64,000 bases of DNA from Thalassotalea insulae (GTDB taxonomy: Bacteria > Pseudomonadota > Gammaproteobacteria > Enterobacterales > Alteromonadaceae): assembly GCF_030161395.1 (NCBI RefSeq), contig NZ_BSST01000001.1, forward strand, positions 558,001 through 622,000, in the 5' to 3' direction. This document shows positions 43,445 to 51,947 of this stretch, in pieces. Position 1 is the first letter of the stretch. Every line of letters starts with the position of its first letter. Under the pieces are notes generated by a model. That model saw only the letters and a list, made by a program, of their open reading frames with translations. It was not told where the DNA came from and did not search any database. The position numbers and the translations under genes are program-made.

Positions 43445-43930
43445 TTAACTTTTAGCTGTATCTAGTTGTTTAACAACTATCTGCATTGCCTTTTTTATTC
43501 TCGGGTATGTGCCACAACGACATATAACTCGTGACATCGATTTAGCAATTTGCTCATCATTGGGTGTTGGATTGCCTTCAAACAAGGCAGCCGCTTGCAT
43601 AATCTGCCCAGATTGACAGTAACCACATTGCGGCACATTAGCTTCTATCCAAGCATTTTGTACTGGATGATTGGCGCTTTCTGACAGACCTTCGATCGTA
43701 GTAATGTCACTGCCCTGACATTGAGAAATGGGGTAGACACAAGATCTGACTGCTTGGCCATTGACATGTACCGTACAAACACCACAACTAGAGACACCGC
43801 AGCCATAACGTGTCCCTTTTAGTTTCAACTGTTCACGTATAACCCACAAAAGTGGTTGTGCAGGCTCACTGTTAATTTCAACTACCCGACCATTAACGTT
43901 AAACCGGAACGTTTTTTCAGAATGACTCAT
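43445..43930 (-). CDS. Molybdenum hydroxylase [2Fe-2S] subunit (IorA-like)
   Basis: The 161-residue small subunit carries two [2Fe-2S] clusters: a plant-type ferredoxin motif RYGCGVSSCGVCTVHVNG followed by RSC (about residues 38-60) and the helical-bundle cluster PQCGYCQSGQIMQAAAL with SRVICRCGTYPRI (about 100-145). It passes electrons from the molybdenum site of the large subunit to an acceptor, often a cytochrome. It has no signal of its own and would be exported with the Tat-signal partner. AGGAG lies upstream of the ATG. Confidence 0.92.
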   Translation of the reverse strand: MSHSEKTFRFNVNGRVVEINSEPAQPLLWVIREQLKLKGTRYGCGVSSCGVCTVHVNGQAVRSCVYPISQCQGSDITTIEGLSESANHPVQNAWIEANVPQCGYCQSGQIMQAAALFEGNPTPNDEQIAKSMSRVICRCGTYPRIKKAMQIVVKQLDTAKS

Positions 43931-43952
43931 AACGTCAGTACTCCTAGCGCGT

Positions 43953-43981
43953 TATATAATGCATTTATTAAGTAGTGCCAA
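43953..43981 (-). promoter_or_regulatory. Promoter of the molybdenum hydroxylase operon
   Basis: On the minus strand TTGGCA (43976-43981), a 17-nt spacer and TATATA (43953-43958) form a good sigma-70-like promoter 23 nt before the first start codon of the operon. Confidence 0.65.
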
Positions 43982-44344
43982 ATGCACCTTTAACTTTTAG
44001 ATATCACTCGATAATAAGGTGAACACCATTAGAATCGACTATTAAATGACGACTGCACGAAGAAATGTGACAAATAGCAAGGTTCTGCTGAGTGAATTAC
44101 AACAAGAACATAGGGCTAACCTTGAAGAAAGTTCTATAGATAAAAATGGCGAGATACTAAGTATCACACGAAAAGTGTACTATCGAACTTGGTAGCCGAT
44201 AAGTCATATAACAAAAAAGTACTAGGACGTATTGAACTTAAGTATATTTCTTGTTTAGCAGCTTCTGCGGTTTGAGCACAAGAAAGAACAAGTGTAGCTT
44301 GATTGTGCCAAATACGTTTGGTGATAACGCAATAATGAAACCAG
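43982..44344. other. Intergenic region with a 49-codon open frame
   Basis: The only frame of note is plus 44046-44195 (49 codons, starting MTTARRNVTNSKVLLSELQQ and ending KVYYRTW), with no clear ribosome-binding site and no recognised family. It could be a gene relic. Nothing else is visible. Confidence 0.2.
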
Positions 44345-44351
44345 ACAAGCG

Positions 44352-45239
44352 CTAGTGTAAAAGCGCTTGTTTAAGCGTTTTGGTATTAAATCGTTCCCTG
44401 AGTTTTTTGGCGTACTGTCGACTTACCGAAATACAAACCTTATTACGCATCAATAAGCAAGGTTCATTATTTTCATTGCTCGTCACCTCTAGTATATCTG
44501 CGATATTGACTAAGTAGGAGCGATGAACACGATAAAACTCATCCTCATCTAATAGTTCTGTCAGTTTTTTCATAGTTGAACGATGAAGTAATTCCTCGCC
44601 AGTTCGTAAATGTAACTCCATAAAATTACCGGCAGCTTTAATAAATGACACATCTTGATATTCAACTTTGCGTGAACCGCTTGCAGTAATCACACGAAAA
44701 CAATTGGCAACGCTGGCGTTACTCGTTGAAGGGGATTCAGTTGCTTCTTGTGAGAAAGTATAGTTAATAAATAATGCTAATCCGGTCATCGCCGAAATGC
44801 TAAGCGGCACTTCATTGATTATTGAGAGATACCACAATTGAGCGAAATCATCAGGATGCAGTGGACTAAGATACTTAACCATTGATGTTAACAAGCTGGC
44901 TGCTACTGCCAAGTAAAGACTGATAACCAACAATCGTTGCAACAACATAGTAACGTTCAGCTTTTGATGTGAGTACAATAACCAACATTTGATGATCAAG
45001 GGCGAGACAAAAAGCCAAAGCGGCCACCTTAAGCTAGCCCAAAGTAGCGAGTCAGCAAAATCAACAGAGTGCTTTTCTGTAAACAGCGCATATAAATAAC
45101 AATTTGCCGCAGCAAATACCGTTATGGTGCACCAAAAACAAAGTAATGTCCGCCAACCGTACCAATTGATACGAATACGCTCTTTCTCAAGCGTAAAATT
45201 TCTCAACCAAGCCAAGTTGATACCTATCAAAATATTCAA
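44352..45239 (-). CDS. Membrane-bound LytTR-family transcriptional regulator
   Basis: The 295-residue protein has four hydrophobic segments in its first 170 residues (LLCFWCTITVFAAANCYLYA and others) and a C-terminal LytTR DNA-binding domain (about 190-285) with YQDVSFIKAAGNFMELHL, LLHRSTMKKLTELL and FYRVHRSYLVNIADI. It lacks a receiver domain, so it is a one-component sensor-regulator of the inner membrane. An inverted repeat ACAAGCGCT/AGCGCTTGT (44345-44370) overlaps its stop. It lies next to the molybdenum hydroxylase operon on the same strand; whether it controls that operon is unknown. Confidence 0.88.
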   Translation of the reverse strand: MNILIGINLAWLRNFTLEKERIRINWYGWRTLLCFWCTITVFAAANCYLYALFTEKHSVDFADSLLWASLRWPLWLFVSPLIIKCWLLYSHQKLNVTMLLQRLLVISLYLAVAASLLTSMVKYLSPLHPDDFAQLWYLSIINEVPLSISAMTGLALFINYTFSQEATESPSTSNASVANCFRVITASGSRKVEYQDVSFIKAAGNFMELHLRTGEELLHRSTMKKLTELLDEDEFYRVHRSYLVNIADILEVTSNENNEPCLLMRNKVCISVSRQYAKKLRERFNTKTLKQALLH

Positions 45240-45575
45240 TAACCAAGCAAAAGTTTAACTTTCTGTAAATAACAAGTCGACATCAATACGATAATTACTT
45301 TTAACCATGAGATAAATAGCGGTTACCTTTCTTGTCTATCTCGAGCTTAAATCAGCTAATACAGTTAAACCCGAGGTAAATTCTCCTAGTCGATAGTAGC
45401 TGCGTTCTACTGTCCAAACAGCCCTATTTGGGTACATTATATTTATCTGAGAGTAAACGACACGGGCCGTTTTTATGATGCTTTCAATACAGAACGTGAC
45501 ATCAGAACCATACAAAGAAACCTAATTAATTTATAAGCAATGTCGTATATTTTAAAATTACATTGGAAGAGAAGA
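45240..45575. other. Intergenic region upstream of the LytTR gene
   Basis: No open frame, strong promoter or convincing terminator is visible. A weak AAACG/CGTTT hairpin followed by T residues near 45457-45476 on the plus strand is the only structure noticed. Confidence 0.3.
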
Positions 45576-45663
45576 TGGCGGTGACGGAGAGATTCGAACT
45601 CTCGAAAGGTTGCCCTTTACACACTTTCCAGGCGTGCTCCTTCAGCCACTCGGACACGTCACC
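45576..45663 (-). tRNA. tRNA-Ser (anticodon GGA)
   Basis: The 88-nt minus-strand sequence runs from GGTGACGTGTCCGAGTGGC to the encoded CCA, with a 7-bp acceptor stem (GGTGACG/CGTCACC), anticodon loop CTGGAAA giving GGA, a long variable arm typical of class II tRNAs (about GTGTAAAGGGCAAC) and T arm GAGAGTTCGAATCTCTC. It decodes UCC/UCU. Two degraded relatives lie just upstream. Confidence 0.95.
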
Positions 45664-45768
45664 TTATTTGAAATTTTATTGCTTGGCATTAACACATCCA
45701 TGATGATCGGCACCCAAGCCTTTCATCCATGAATGTCTGACCTTACCTGAAAAAGCAGTGCTTTTTCC

Positions 45769-45913
45769 TGGCGGTAACGCTCCACGCGGATACGTCACCT
45801 CATTTAGATTGTGTTGAAGATTTTATTTTCTAGTGTTCTTCTCACTAATAGTGAACTGGCTGAGCGCGCCTTAGCGTGGTATTTCCACTTGGCAGCAACT
45901 CGAACACATCACC
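45769..45913 (-). pseudogene. Two decayed tRNA-Ser relics
   Basis: At 45769-45799 the plus strand reads TGGCGGTAACG then CGCGGATACGTCACC, i.e. the 3' end and 5' end of the intact tRNA-Ser joined with the middle deleted. The flank CTCATTTAGATT resembles the intact gene's CTTATTTGAAAT. A second, more decayed copy at 45890-45913 reads TGGCAG then CTCGAACACATCACC. They suggest a former tandem tRNA-Ser array trimmed by deletion. Confidence 0.6.
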
Positions 45914-45948
45914 TTAAAACTTGCTTTTAAAAAGCTGCGCTATGGTAG

Positions 45949-45976
45949 AAAAAAAGCCCTGCTTGCGCAAGGCTTT
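45949..45976 (-). terminator. nadA terminator
   Basis: AAAGCC-TGC and GCA-GGCTTT pair around a TTGC loop (one C-A mismatch) and the minus strand continues with seven T residues, 59 nt after the nadA stop. Confidence 0.85.
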
Positions 45977-46034
45977 ATTTATATATTAGCCAATAAAACT
46001 CACCGCTTGCTTAAAAGTTATGCAAGTCTAGCGA

Positions 46035-47075
46035 TTAACGTTTCAAGCTCGCAGAAAACTCGAGCATACGATTTGTTGAGCGTAGTGCCCCTTCTCGTAG
46101 ATTCATATCAACAAATACTTCTTTGCCACTAGGGTCAATAAGCGCCTGTTCAATCGCCTGTAAGCCATTCATTGCCATCCACGGGCAATGTGCACAGCTT
46201 CTGCAAGTGGCGCCTTCTCCTGCGGTTGGCGCTTCAAAGAACTCTTTTTCCGGGCATAGTTGCTGCATTTTATAAAAAATACCGCGATCGGTAGCCACAA
46301 TAAATTTTTGATTGGGTAATTCTTGCGCCGCTTTTATTAACTGGCTAGTAGAACCGACAGCGTCAGCTAATTCAATTACTTCTGCTGGTGACTCAGGATG
46401 CACTAATACTGCTGCGTCTGGATGCAAGGCCTTCATATCTATCAGCGCTTTGGTTTTAAATTCATCATGAACGATGCAGGCGCCCTGCCACATGATCATA
46501 TCGGCACCGGTTTGCTTTTGAATATAGCTTCCTAAATGACGATCTGGCCCCCAGATGATCTTTTCACCCTGCTCATCCAAATGTTCGACAATTTCTAATG
46601 CACAAGATGAAGTCACTATCCAATCGGCACGCGCTTTAACCGCTGTAGAGGTATTGGCATAAACCACGACAGTTCGTTCTGGATGCTGATCACAAAACTC
46701 ACTAAATTCTTTAATTGGACAACCTAAATCTAACGAACAGGTTGCTTCTAACGTTGGCATTACCACTGTTTTCTCTGGTGTTAAGACTTTAGCGGTTTCC
46801 CCCATAAATTTAACACCCGCGATAATTAATGTTTGTGCCGGATGCTGATTACCAAAGCGCGCCATTTCCAAGGAATCGGCTACACAGCCACCGGTTTCTT
46901 CTGCTAATGCCTGAATTTCAGGATCGGTGTAATAATGTGCAATAAGCACAGCATTTTTTTCAACTAATAACGCTTTGATCCGTTCTTTATACTGCGCCTT
47001 TTCTGCAGCAGTCAATTTTGCAGGTTTGGCTGGAAAGGTAAAATCAAAATCTACCGCTAAATTACTTTGCGCCAT
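46035..47075 (-). CDS. nadA: Quinolinate synthase A
   Basis: NadA condenses iminoaspartate with dihydroxyacetone phosphate to quinolinate, the second step of de novo NAD synthesis, using a [4Fe-4S] cluster. The 346-residue product has the three-fold pseudo-repeat and cluster cysteines in LEATCSLDLGCPI, VTSSCALEIVEHL and GEGATCRSCAHCPWMAMN, plus LIAHYYTDPEIQALAEE near the N-terminus. It follows the tRNA-Lys cluster and cpoB in the same order as Escherichia coli, but has its own upstream region and terminator. Confidence 0.97.
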   Translation of the reverse strand: MAQSNLAVDFDFTFPAKPAKLTAAEKAQYKERIKALLVEKNAVLIAHYYTDPEIQALAEETGGCVADSLEMARFGNQHPAQTLIIAGVKFMGETAKVLTPEKTVVMPTLEATCSLDLGCPIKEFSEFCDQHPERTVVVYANTSTAVKARADWIVTSSCALEIVEHLDEQGEKIIWGPDRHLGSYIQKQTGADMIMWQGACIVHDEFKTKALIDMKALHPDAAVLVHPESPAEVIELADAVGSTSQLIKAAQELPNQKFIVATDRGIFYKMQQLCPEKEFFEAPTAGEGATCRSCAHCPWMAMNGLQAIEQALIDPSGKEVFVDMNLREGALRSTNRMLEFSASLKR

Positions 47076-47336
47076 TATTCATCTCTAACTAGCATTAAAA
47101 AATCGGCAGGAATTATACGTTAAACCATCAGAAATGTGTACTTTAGCGTCATCAATCTGTCATGCGATTATGTTAGAAAATACAGATTCATAGCCATAAC
47201 TTGATAAGCGATTAAAAAGCTTAGTTTTTATAGAAGTAACTGCTGATAGATGTACTGTTTAAGAGAGTGCGATAGTGAGGAGTTTATTAAATAAAATCTT
47301 TCAAATGAATAAAAAGCAAATGATTTCTAAGAAAGG

Positions 47337-47412
47337 TGGTCGGTCGTGAAGGATTTGAACCTTCGACAAATTGGTTAAAAGCCAACTGCTCTACCAACTG
47401 AGCTAACGACCG
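47337..47412 (-). tRNA. tRNA-Lys (anticodon UUU), copy 3 of the array
   Basis: The 76-nt minus-strand gene has an acceptor stem CGGTCGT/ACGACCG, D arm AGCTCAGTTGGTAGAGC, anticodon loop CTTTTAA (UUU) and T arm AAGGTTCAAATCCTT, ending in CCA. It is the most 3' of three identical copies. Confidence 0.97.
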
Positions 47413-47493
47413 ATAGAAAGAATTACGATAAATTTAATATTAGCACAAGAGCTGTGTCTAACTGCACCGACAATCCCAAACGGGGAAATAAGG

Positions 47494-47569
47494 TGGTCGG
47501 TCGTGAAGGATTTGAACCTTCGACAAATTGGTTAAAAGCCAACTGCTCTACCAACTGAGCTAACGACCG
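47494..47569 (-). tRNA. tRNA-Lys (anticodon UUU), copy 2 of the array
   Basis: It is identical to the other two copies over 76 nt, with encoded CCA. It is separated from its neighbours by unrelated spacers of 81 and 55 nt. Confidence 0.97.
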
Positions 47570-47624
47570 ATTAAATTTATTAACAAATGAGACTCAGCTC
47601 CACTTCCAATACTCAGAGAGAAAG

Positions 47625-47700
47625 TGGTCGGTCGTGAAGGATTTGAACCTTCGACAAATTGGTTAAAAGCCAACTGCTCTACCAACTGAGCTAACGACCG
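47625..47700 (-). tRNA. tRNA-Lys (anticodon UUU), copy 1 of the array
   Basis: This is the first copy, 135 nt after cpoB on the same strand. tRNA-Lys genes after pal-cpoB are also found in Escherichia coli, so the array is an ancestral neighbour of the Tol-Pal operon. Confidence 0.97.
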
Positions 47701-47835
47701 ACATTTAGTGCGAAGACCGTCTCGGTCAACGCGCCGCATATGATACTGATAATTTTGCCCGTTGCAACAACAAAATTAAGTTTTTTACTGATATTTGACT
47801 AAATGCTCAAAAAGGCAACATTATGGGCAAGTTAT

Positions 47836-48621
47836 CTACAGCAAACTGGCTAATCTTGGCTCAGCTAACTTAGCTGCGCTGGAGTTGGGATACTCCTTTA
47901 TTACCTGTTGATACAAGCTACGAGCTTTTGCACTGTTGCCTTGCTTCTGCTCAACGAGGGCAAGTTTAAACATGGCATCGCTACGCTTAGTTGACTGAGA
48001 GTAATTAGCAACTACCCGTTCAAATTCAGCTTTCGCCTGCGTTAATTCATTTTTATTAAACAATAATTGCCCTAACCAATAATGAGCATTCGCCGCATAA
48101 GTGGAATTAGGATAATTTTGATTAAAAGTCCGAAAAGCAGGAATCGCTTGATCGTAACGTTTTTCTTTTAAGACCAGATTAACCGCACGATCATAAGCTT
48201 CATTCTCAGTTAAATTACTGCTGTAACTACTAGTACTCGCGGTTGTAGCTGGCGCTTCTATTGATGTAGGCACATTATTAGCAGGTTTTAACGCCTGAGA
48301 GACTCTTCGATCAAGTTCTTGATACAACTCTCGTTGACGTTCAAGAATCTGGCTTAATTGATGGGTATGGAGCTCAGTTACGCCACGTAATTCATCGACT
48401 TCATTTTGCAATTCATCAAGTTGACGTTGAACTTTAACCTGAGCACGATTTCTCGCCTCAACTTGCCGTTCTAAATTCTCTACTCGTTGTTGCAATGAAA
48501 AAGACTTATTACCACCACTACTGCTTTGAGAAATATCAATGACAGGAGCAGGCTCAGCTGCTAATACACCAGGTGCAATAGCAGCAAGCGTTAAGCTCAA
48601 TAAAACTTTATTCAGTTTCAT
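47836..48621 (-). CDS. cpoB: Cell division coordinator CpoB (YbgF)
   Basis: CpoB is a periplasmic protein that links peptidoglycan synthesis with outer-membrane constriction by the Tol-Pal system. The 261-residue product has a signal peptide (MKLNKVLLSLTLAAIAPGVL, cleaved after AAA-like residues), an N-terminal trimerising coiled coil (about 40-95, SLQQRVENLERQVEARNRA) and C-terminal TPR repeats (YDQAIPAFRTFNQNYPNSTY, ANAHYWLGQLLFNKNELTQA). It is 12 nt after pal, the last protein gene of the tol operon. Confidence 0.95.
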   Translation of the reverse strand: MKLNKVLLSLTLAAIAPGVLAAEPAPVIDISQSSSGGNKSFSLQQRVENLERQVEARNRAQVKVQRQLDELQNEVDELRGVTELHTHQLSQILERQRELYQELDRRVSQALKPANNVPTSIEAPATTASTSSYSSNLTENEAYDRAVNLVLKEKRYDQAIPAFRTFNQNYPNSTYAANAHYWLGQLLFNKNELTQAKAEFERVVANYSQSTKRSDAMFKLALVEQKQGNSAKARSLYQQVIKEYPNSSAAKLAEPRLASLL

Positions 48622-48633
48622 TAAATTACCTGA

Positions 48634-49182
48634 TTAGTAGACCAAAACAGCGCGACGGTTTTTCGCAAAGGCACTCTCTGTACGGTCATTAACCATAGGC
48701 TTTTCTTCACCATAGCTCACAACTGATAATTGTGAAGCTGATACGCCCATGTTCTCTAAGTATGTCATTACCGCTTTAGCACGACGCTCACCTAACGCTA
48801 TGTTATATTCAGGTGTACCACGCTCATCGGCATGCCCTTCAATTAATACGCTAACACTTGAGTTTTCATTTAAGAATTTAGCGTGTGCATCTAAAATTGC
48901 AGAGAACTCAGCATCAACCGTTGATTTATCAAAGTCAAAATAAACAATGTGCTCGGCACGTAAACGTTCCATTTCCTGACGTTGCTGTTCTTTGATTTCT
49001 TCTTCTCTTTGCATTGCATTAGCACGGATTCTTTCTTGTTCTGCTGCTTGTGCCGCTGCTTGAGTCTGAGCATTCGTATCAACCTGACTTTGCTCTTCAA
49101 CTTCAGAATTCGAGCTACACGCAGCCAATGCCATCATAGGTAATGCAACAGCAAGAGCTTTAACAGTTTTATTCAAGCGCAT
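48634..49182 (-). CDS. pal: Peptidoglycan-associated lipoprotein Pal
   Basis: Pal is an outer-membrane lipoprotein that binds peptidoglycan and TolB. The 182-residue precursor has a lipobox LAAC with the lipidated Cys at residue 22, a Gln/Glu-rich linker, and an OmpA-like domain (about 75-182) with YFDFDKSTVDAEFSAIL, LIEGHADERGTPEYNIALGE and RRAKAVMTYLENMGV. ATG 49182 is used because it gives the signal peptide; a longer frame reaches into tolB. Confidence 0.96.
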   Translation of the reverse strand: MRLNKTVKALAVALPMMALAACSSNSEVEEQSQVDTNAQTQAAAQAAEQERIRANAMQREEEIKEQQRQEMERLRAEHIVYFDFDKSTVDAEFSAILDAHAKFLNENSSVSVLIEGHADERGTPEYNIALGERRAKAVMTYLENMGVSASQLSVVSYGEEKPMVNDRTESAFAKNRRAVLVY

Positions 49183-49226
49183 TTTGATTTTCCTTATTGT
49201 TTCAATATTATTAATTTTTAATCTTA

Positions 49227-50573
49227 TTATAAAAATGGCGACCAAGCAGGAGATTTAACCTGACCGTTAAGTGCAGGTAACCTTGCCTTAAATCGACCAT
49301 CCACTGACACTAAACTCAACACCTGACGGCGATTATGTAGTGTACTGTAAATTATCATGCCACCATTAGGTGCAATACTTGGCGACTCATCTAAACGAGT
49401 TTTTGTTAACACCTGAAAAATTCCAGAGCTTAACTCTTGCTTCGCTAAATGATACTTACCACGTGTTCTATTAACCATTACCAGTTCCCGGCCGTCCGGT
49501 GTAATTGAACCACCTAAGTTCATTTCACCATCAAACGTCAGGCGTCTAACTCGACCATCCATTAAATTTACGCGATATAGCTGAGGTTTTCCACCCCGTT
49601 CTGAACTAAATATCAGTGATTTACCATCAGGTAACCAACTTGGCTCAGTATCGATAGCACGATGTCTGGTAATACGACGCAATTTTTTCGTATTGATATT
49701 CATCACATAAAGCTCAGGGTTACCATCTTTTGAGAGGACCATCGCCAAGCTCTTACCGTCAGGAGACCAGCGTGGCGCACTATTTATTCCATTATATGAA
49801 CTGATTAATTTACGCTTACCGGTATAAATATCAATCACATAAATTTGTGCCTGACGATTTTCAAAAGTGACATAAGCTAACTTATTACCGTCCGGTGACC
49901 AGTCAGGTGACATTAATGGCTCTTTTGAGCTAAGTAACACATGTTCGTTATAGCCGTCATAATCAGCAATCACTAATTGATAAGGGTACTCCCCTTGATC
50001 ACGTACAATAACATAAGCAATTTTGGTTAAAAATGCACCGCGGCTGCCAGTTAGTTTTTCATACACTTCGTCACTAATGCGATGAGCATAGCGACGAAAC
50101 TGACTACTAGTAATATCAACGGTACTTTCATCCAGAATATGATCTGAAGTTTGCACCAGCTCGCCATTACTTAACATTTGCGTCTGGCCACCGGTAATTT
50201 GTCCGCGGATAACATCAACTAACTGATAGCTCACTTGATAATGACCAATAGAAGTTTCGCGAACCTGACCAACGACGATATTTTCAACCCCTTCAGCTGC
50301 CCAGGCGGCATAATCAATTTCACTGTCTTTCGACGGCATTTGCGGAAAACGCAGTTCGTTAATCGGGCTAAATTTACCACTGCGCAGTAAATCATCACTC
50401 ACGACTTTAGCGATATCTTCCGCTAACGGATCATTTCCTTCCCATTTAAACGGCAAAATAGCTATTGGGCGGGCGCCATCAATACCTTCAGTGATCACTA
50501 TTTCTAAGGTGGCGTTAACTTGACTGGTGAAAATAAATAAACAAGTTAGTAAAATTGCTTTGATTTTTATCAT
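49227..50573 (-). CDS. tolB: Tol-Pal system protein TolB
   Basis: TolB is a periplasmic beta-propeller that shuttles between Pal and TolA. The 448-residue precursor has a signal peptide (IKIKAILLTCLFIFTSQVNA), an N-terminal alpha/beta domain (about 22-170) and six propeller blades, seen as repeats like SPDWSPDGNKLAYVTFEN, APRWSPDGKSLAMVLSKDG and PSWLPDGKSLIFSSERGG. It lies between tolA and pal. Confidence 0.97.
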   Translation of the reverse strand: MIKIKAILLTCLFIFTSQVNATLEIVITEGIDGARPIAILPFKWEGNDPLAEDIAKVVSDDLLRSGKFSPINELRFPQMPSKDSEIDYAAWAAEGVENIVVGQVRETSIGHYQVSYQLVDVIRGQITGGQTQMLSNGELVQTSDHILDESTVDITSSQFRRYAHRISDEVYEKLTGSRGAFLTKIAYVIVRDQGEYPYQLVIADYDGYNEHVLLSSKEPLMSPDWSPDGNKLAYVTFENRQAQIYVIDIYTGKRKLISSYNGINSAPRWSPDGKSLAMVLSKDGNPELYVMNINTKKLRRITRHRAIDTEPSWLPDGKSLIFSSERGGKPQLYRVNLMDGRVRRLTFDGEMNLGGSITPDGRELVMVNRTRGKYHLAKQELSSGIFQVLTKTRLDESPSIAPNGGMIIYSTLHNRRQVLSLVSVDGRFKARLPALNGQVKSPAWSPFL

Positions 50574-50608
50574 ATCTTATAAAAAAACACTTAAATTATT
50601 ATTAATCG

Positions 50609-51508
50609 TTAAAACTCAGGCACAACAGTTAAACTTATTGTGCGCATTTTTTCAAACACTTCCGGATCTTTTGAGACAGGCAACGTGCCAGCTTTGTTAA
50701 CTGCGTTACGCGCCGCATCACATACCACTCTATCGCCTTTACCTGCTTGTACACTGATAACGAAGCCAGACGGAGCCAACTTAATGGTTAAGTTACACGA
50801 CTTACCTTCCATTGTCGCTTTATCCGTTAACAGCTTACTTTGAATCACTCGGGTGATCAGTGCGGTATATTTGCCAATTTCTGACGTGATTTGCTGGTTA
50901 CGCGCTTGCTGACGCGACGCCATTTCTTCCGCCAGCTGTTGCTCTAATAAGCGCTGCTGTTCTGCTCGCTCACGCGCTTCACGCTCTTTGCGTTTTTTCT
51001 CTGCTGCTTTCTTTTTACGCAGTTTTTCGGCTTTTTCTGCTGCTTTTTGTTCTTTTAAGCGTTTAGCTTTAGCCTCCGCAGCAGCCTTTTCTGCGGCTTG
51101 TTTCTCCCGCTCTTTTTGTTTTCTTAATTTTTCTGCCGCCACAGCTTTCGCGCGTGCTTTTGCCGCTGCCGCGTCCGCTGCTTTTCGCTCACGTTCTTTT
51201 TTCTTACGCTGTTGTTCAAGTGTTTTTAATCGCTGTTCTTCTTTTGCCCGACGACGTTTAGCCGCTGCCGCTTGTTCTTCAATGGCTTTCAGACGCTTTG
51301 CTTCATCAGCTTTTTGCTTTTTCAGCTTGTTCACTTGATCATCAATTTTTTTCCTGTCGACAACCACAGCTTGAATAGGCTTAACTTGCGTCGCACTTGG
51401 TGTAGGTTTCGGCGGGGCCGCCGAAAAATCACCAAACAACAAGATCAACAATAGTGTGACATGCAATGTCACACTATATGTAAGCGCTTTACTAAACGTT
51501 GAACCCAC
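50609..51508 (-). CDS. tolA: Tol-Pal system protein TolA
   Basis: TolA spans the periplasm from the inner membrane to TolB-Pal. The 299-residue product has one N-terminal helix (ALTYSVTLHVTLLLILLFGD), a Lys/Ala/Glu-rich helical rod (about 60-200) and a C-terminal globular domain with EIGKYTALITRVIQSKLL, CNLTIKLAPSGFVISVQ and DAARNAVNKAGTLPV. The rod is shorter than in Escherichia coli (421 residues total there). It starts 5 nt after tolR. Confidence 0.94.
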   Translation of the reverse strand: MGSTFSKALTYSVTLHVTLLLILLFGDFSAAPPKPTPSATQVKPIQAVVVDRKKIDDQVNKLKKQKADEAKRLKAIEEQAAAAKRRRAKEEQRLKTLEQQRKKKERERKAADAAAAKARAKAVAAEKLRKQKEREKQAAEKAAAEAKAKRLKEQKAAEKAEKLRKKKAAEKKRKEREARERAEQQRLLEQQLAEEMASRQQARNQQITSEIGKYTALITRVIQSKLLTDKATMEGKSCNLTIKLAPSGFVISVQAGKGDRVVCDAARNAVNKAGTLPVSKDPEVFEKMRTISLTVVPEF

Positions 51509-51513
51509 GTGGT

Positions 51514-51939
51514 TTATTTCTCCGGAGAATCGGTCATTAAGCCAACAGAAGGCACGCCGGCATCACGTTGCAATAATACCATCAATTGGATAACCGCGTC
51601 ATAAGGTACAGCGCCATCACCATTGACAACAACTGGCGTATCAGGTTCCACTTTCAAATGTGCCGCCACTAAAGTAGCAAGTTCTTCCGCCGACATTGGT
51701 TCATTTTTACTCGTACCAACAGCCAGATAATAATTGCCCTCAGCATCAACTGAAGCGACTAATGGTGGCTTACTATCTTTACTTAACGGTTCAGCATCTG
51801 CTTTTGGCAAGTCAACTTTGACCCCTTGGGTGATCAAAGGCGCGGTTACCATAAAGATGATCAGCAGTACTAACATCACATCAATATAAGGCACTACATT
51901 AATTTCAGCGACTTTACGACGTCTGACTCGATTATACAT
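51514..51939 (-). CDS. tolR: Tol-Pal system protein TolR
   Basis: TolR is an ExbD-like inner-membrane protein and part of the proton-driven TolQR motor. The 141-residue product has the single helix with the essential Asp (VVPYIDVMLVLLIIFMVTAP, Asp near residue 20) and a periplasmic domain with PLITQGVKVDLPKADAEPL and VVVNGDGAVPYDAVIQLMVL. It follows tolQ by 8 nt. Confidence 0.96.
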   Translation of the reverse strand: MYNRVRRRKVAEINVVPYIDVMLVLLIIFMVTAPLITQGVKVDLPKADAEPLSKDSKPPLVASVDAEGNYYLAVGTSKNEPMSAEELATLVAAHLKVEPDTPVVVNGDGAVPYDAVIQLMVLLQRDAGVPSVGLMTDSPEK

Positions 51940-51947
51940 AACGCCAC

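Noticed and set aside
44046..44195. A 49-codon gene
   Set aside because: No ribosome-binding site, family or conservation evidence; kept only as a note in the intergenic entry.
44345..44370. Terminator for the LytTR gene
   Set aside because: The ACAAGCGCT/AGCGCTTGT repeat overlaps the stop codon and no T run follows on the minus strand.
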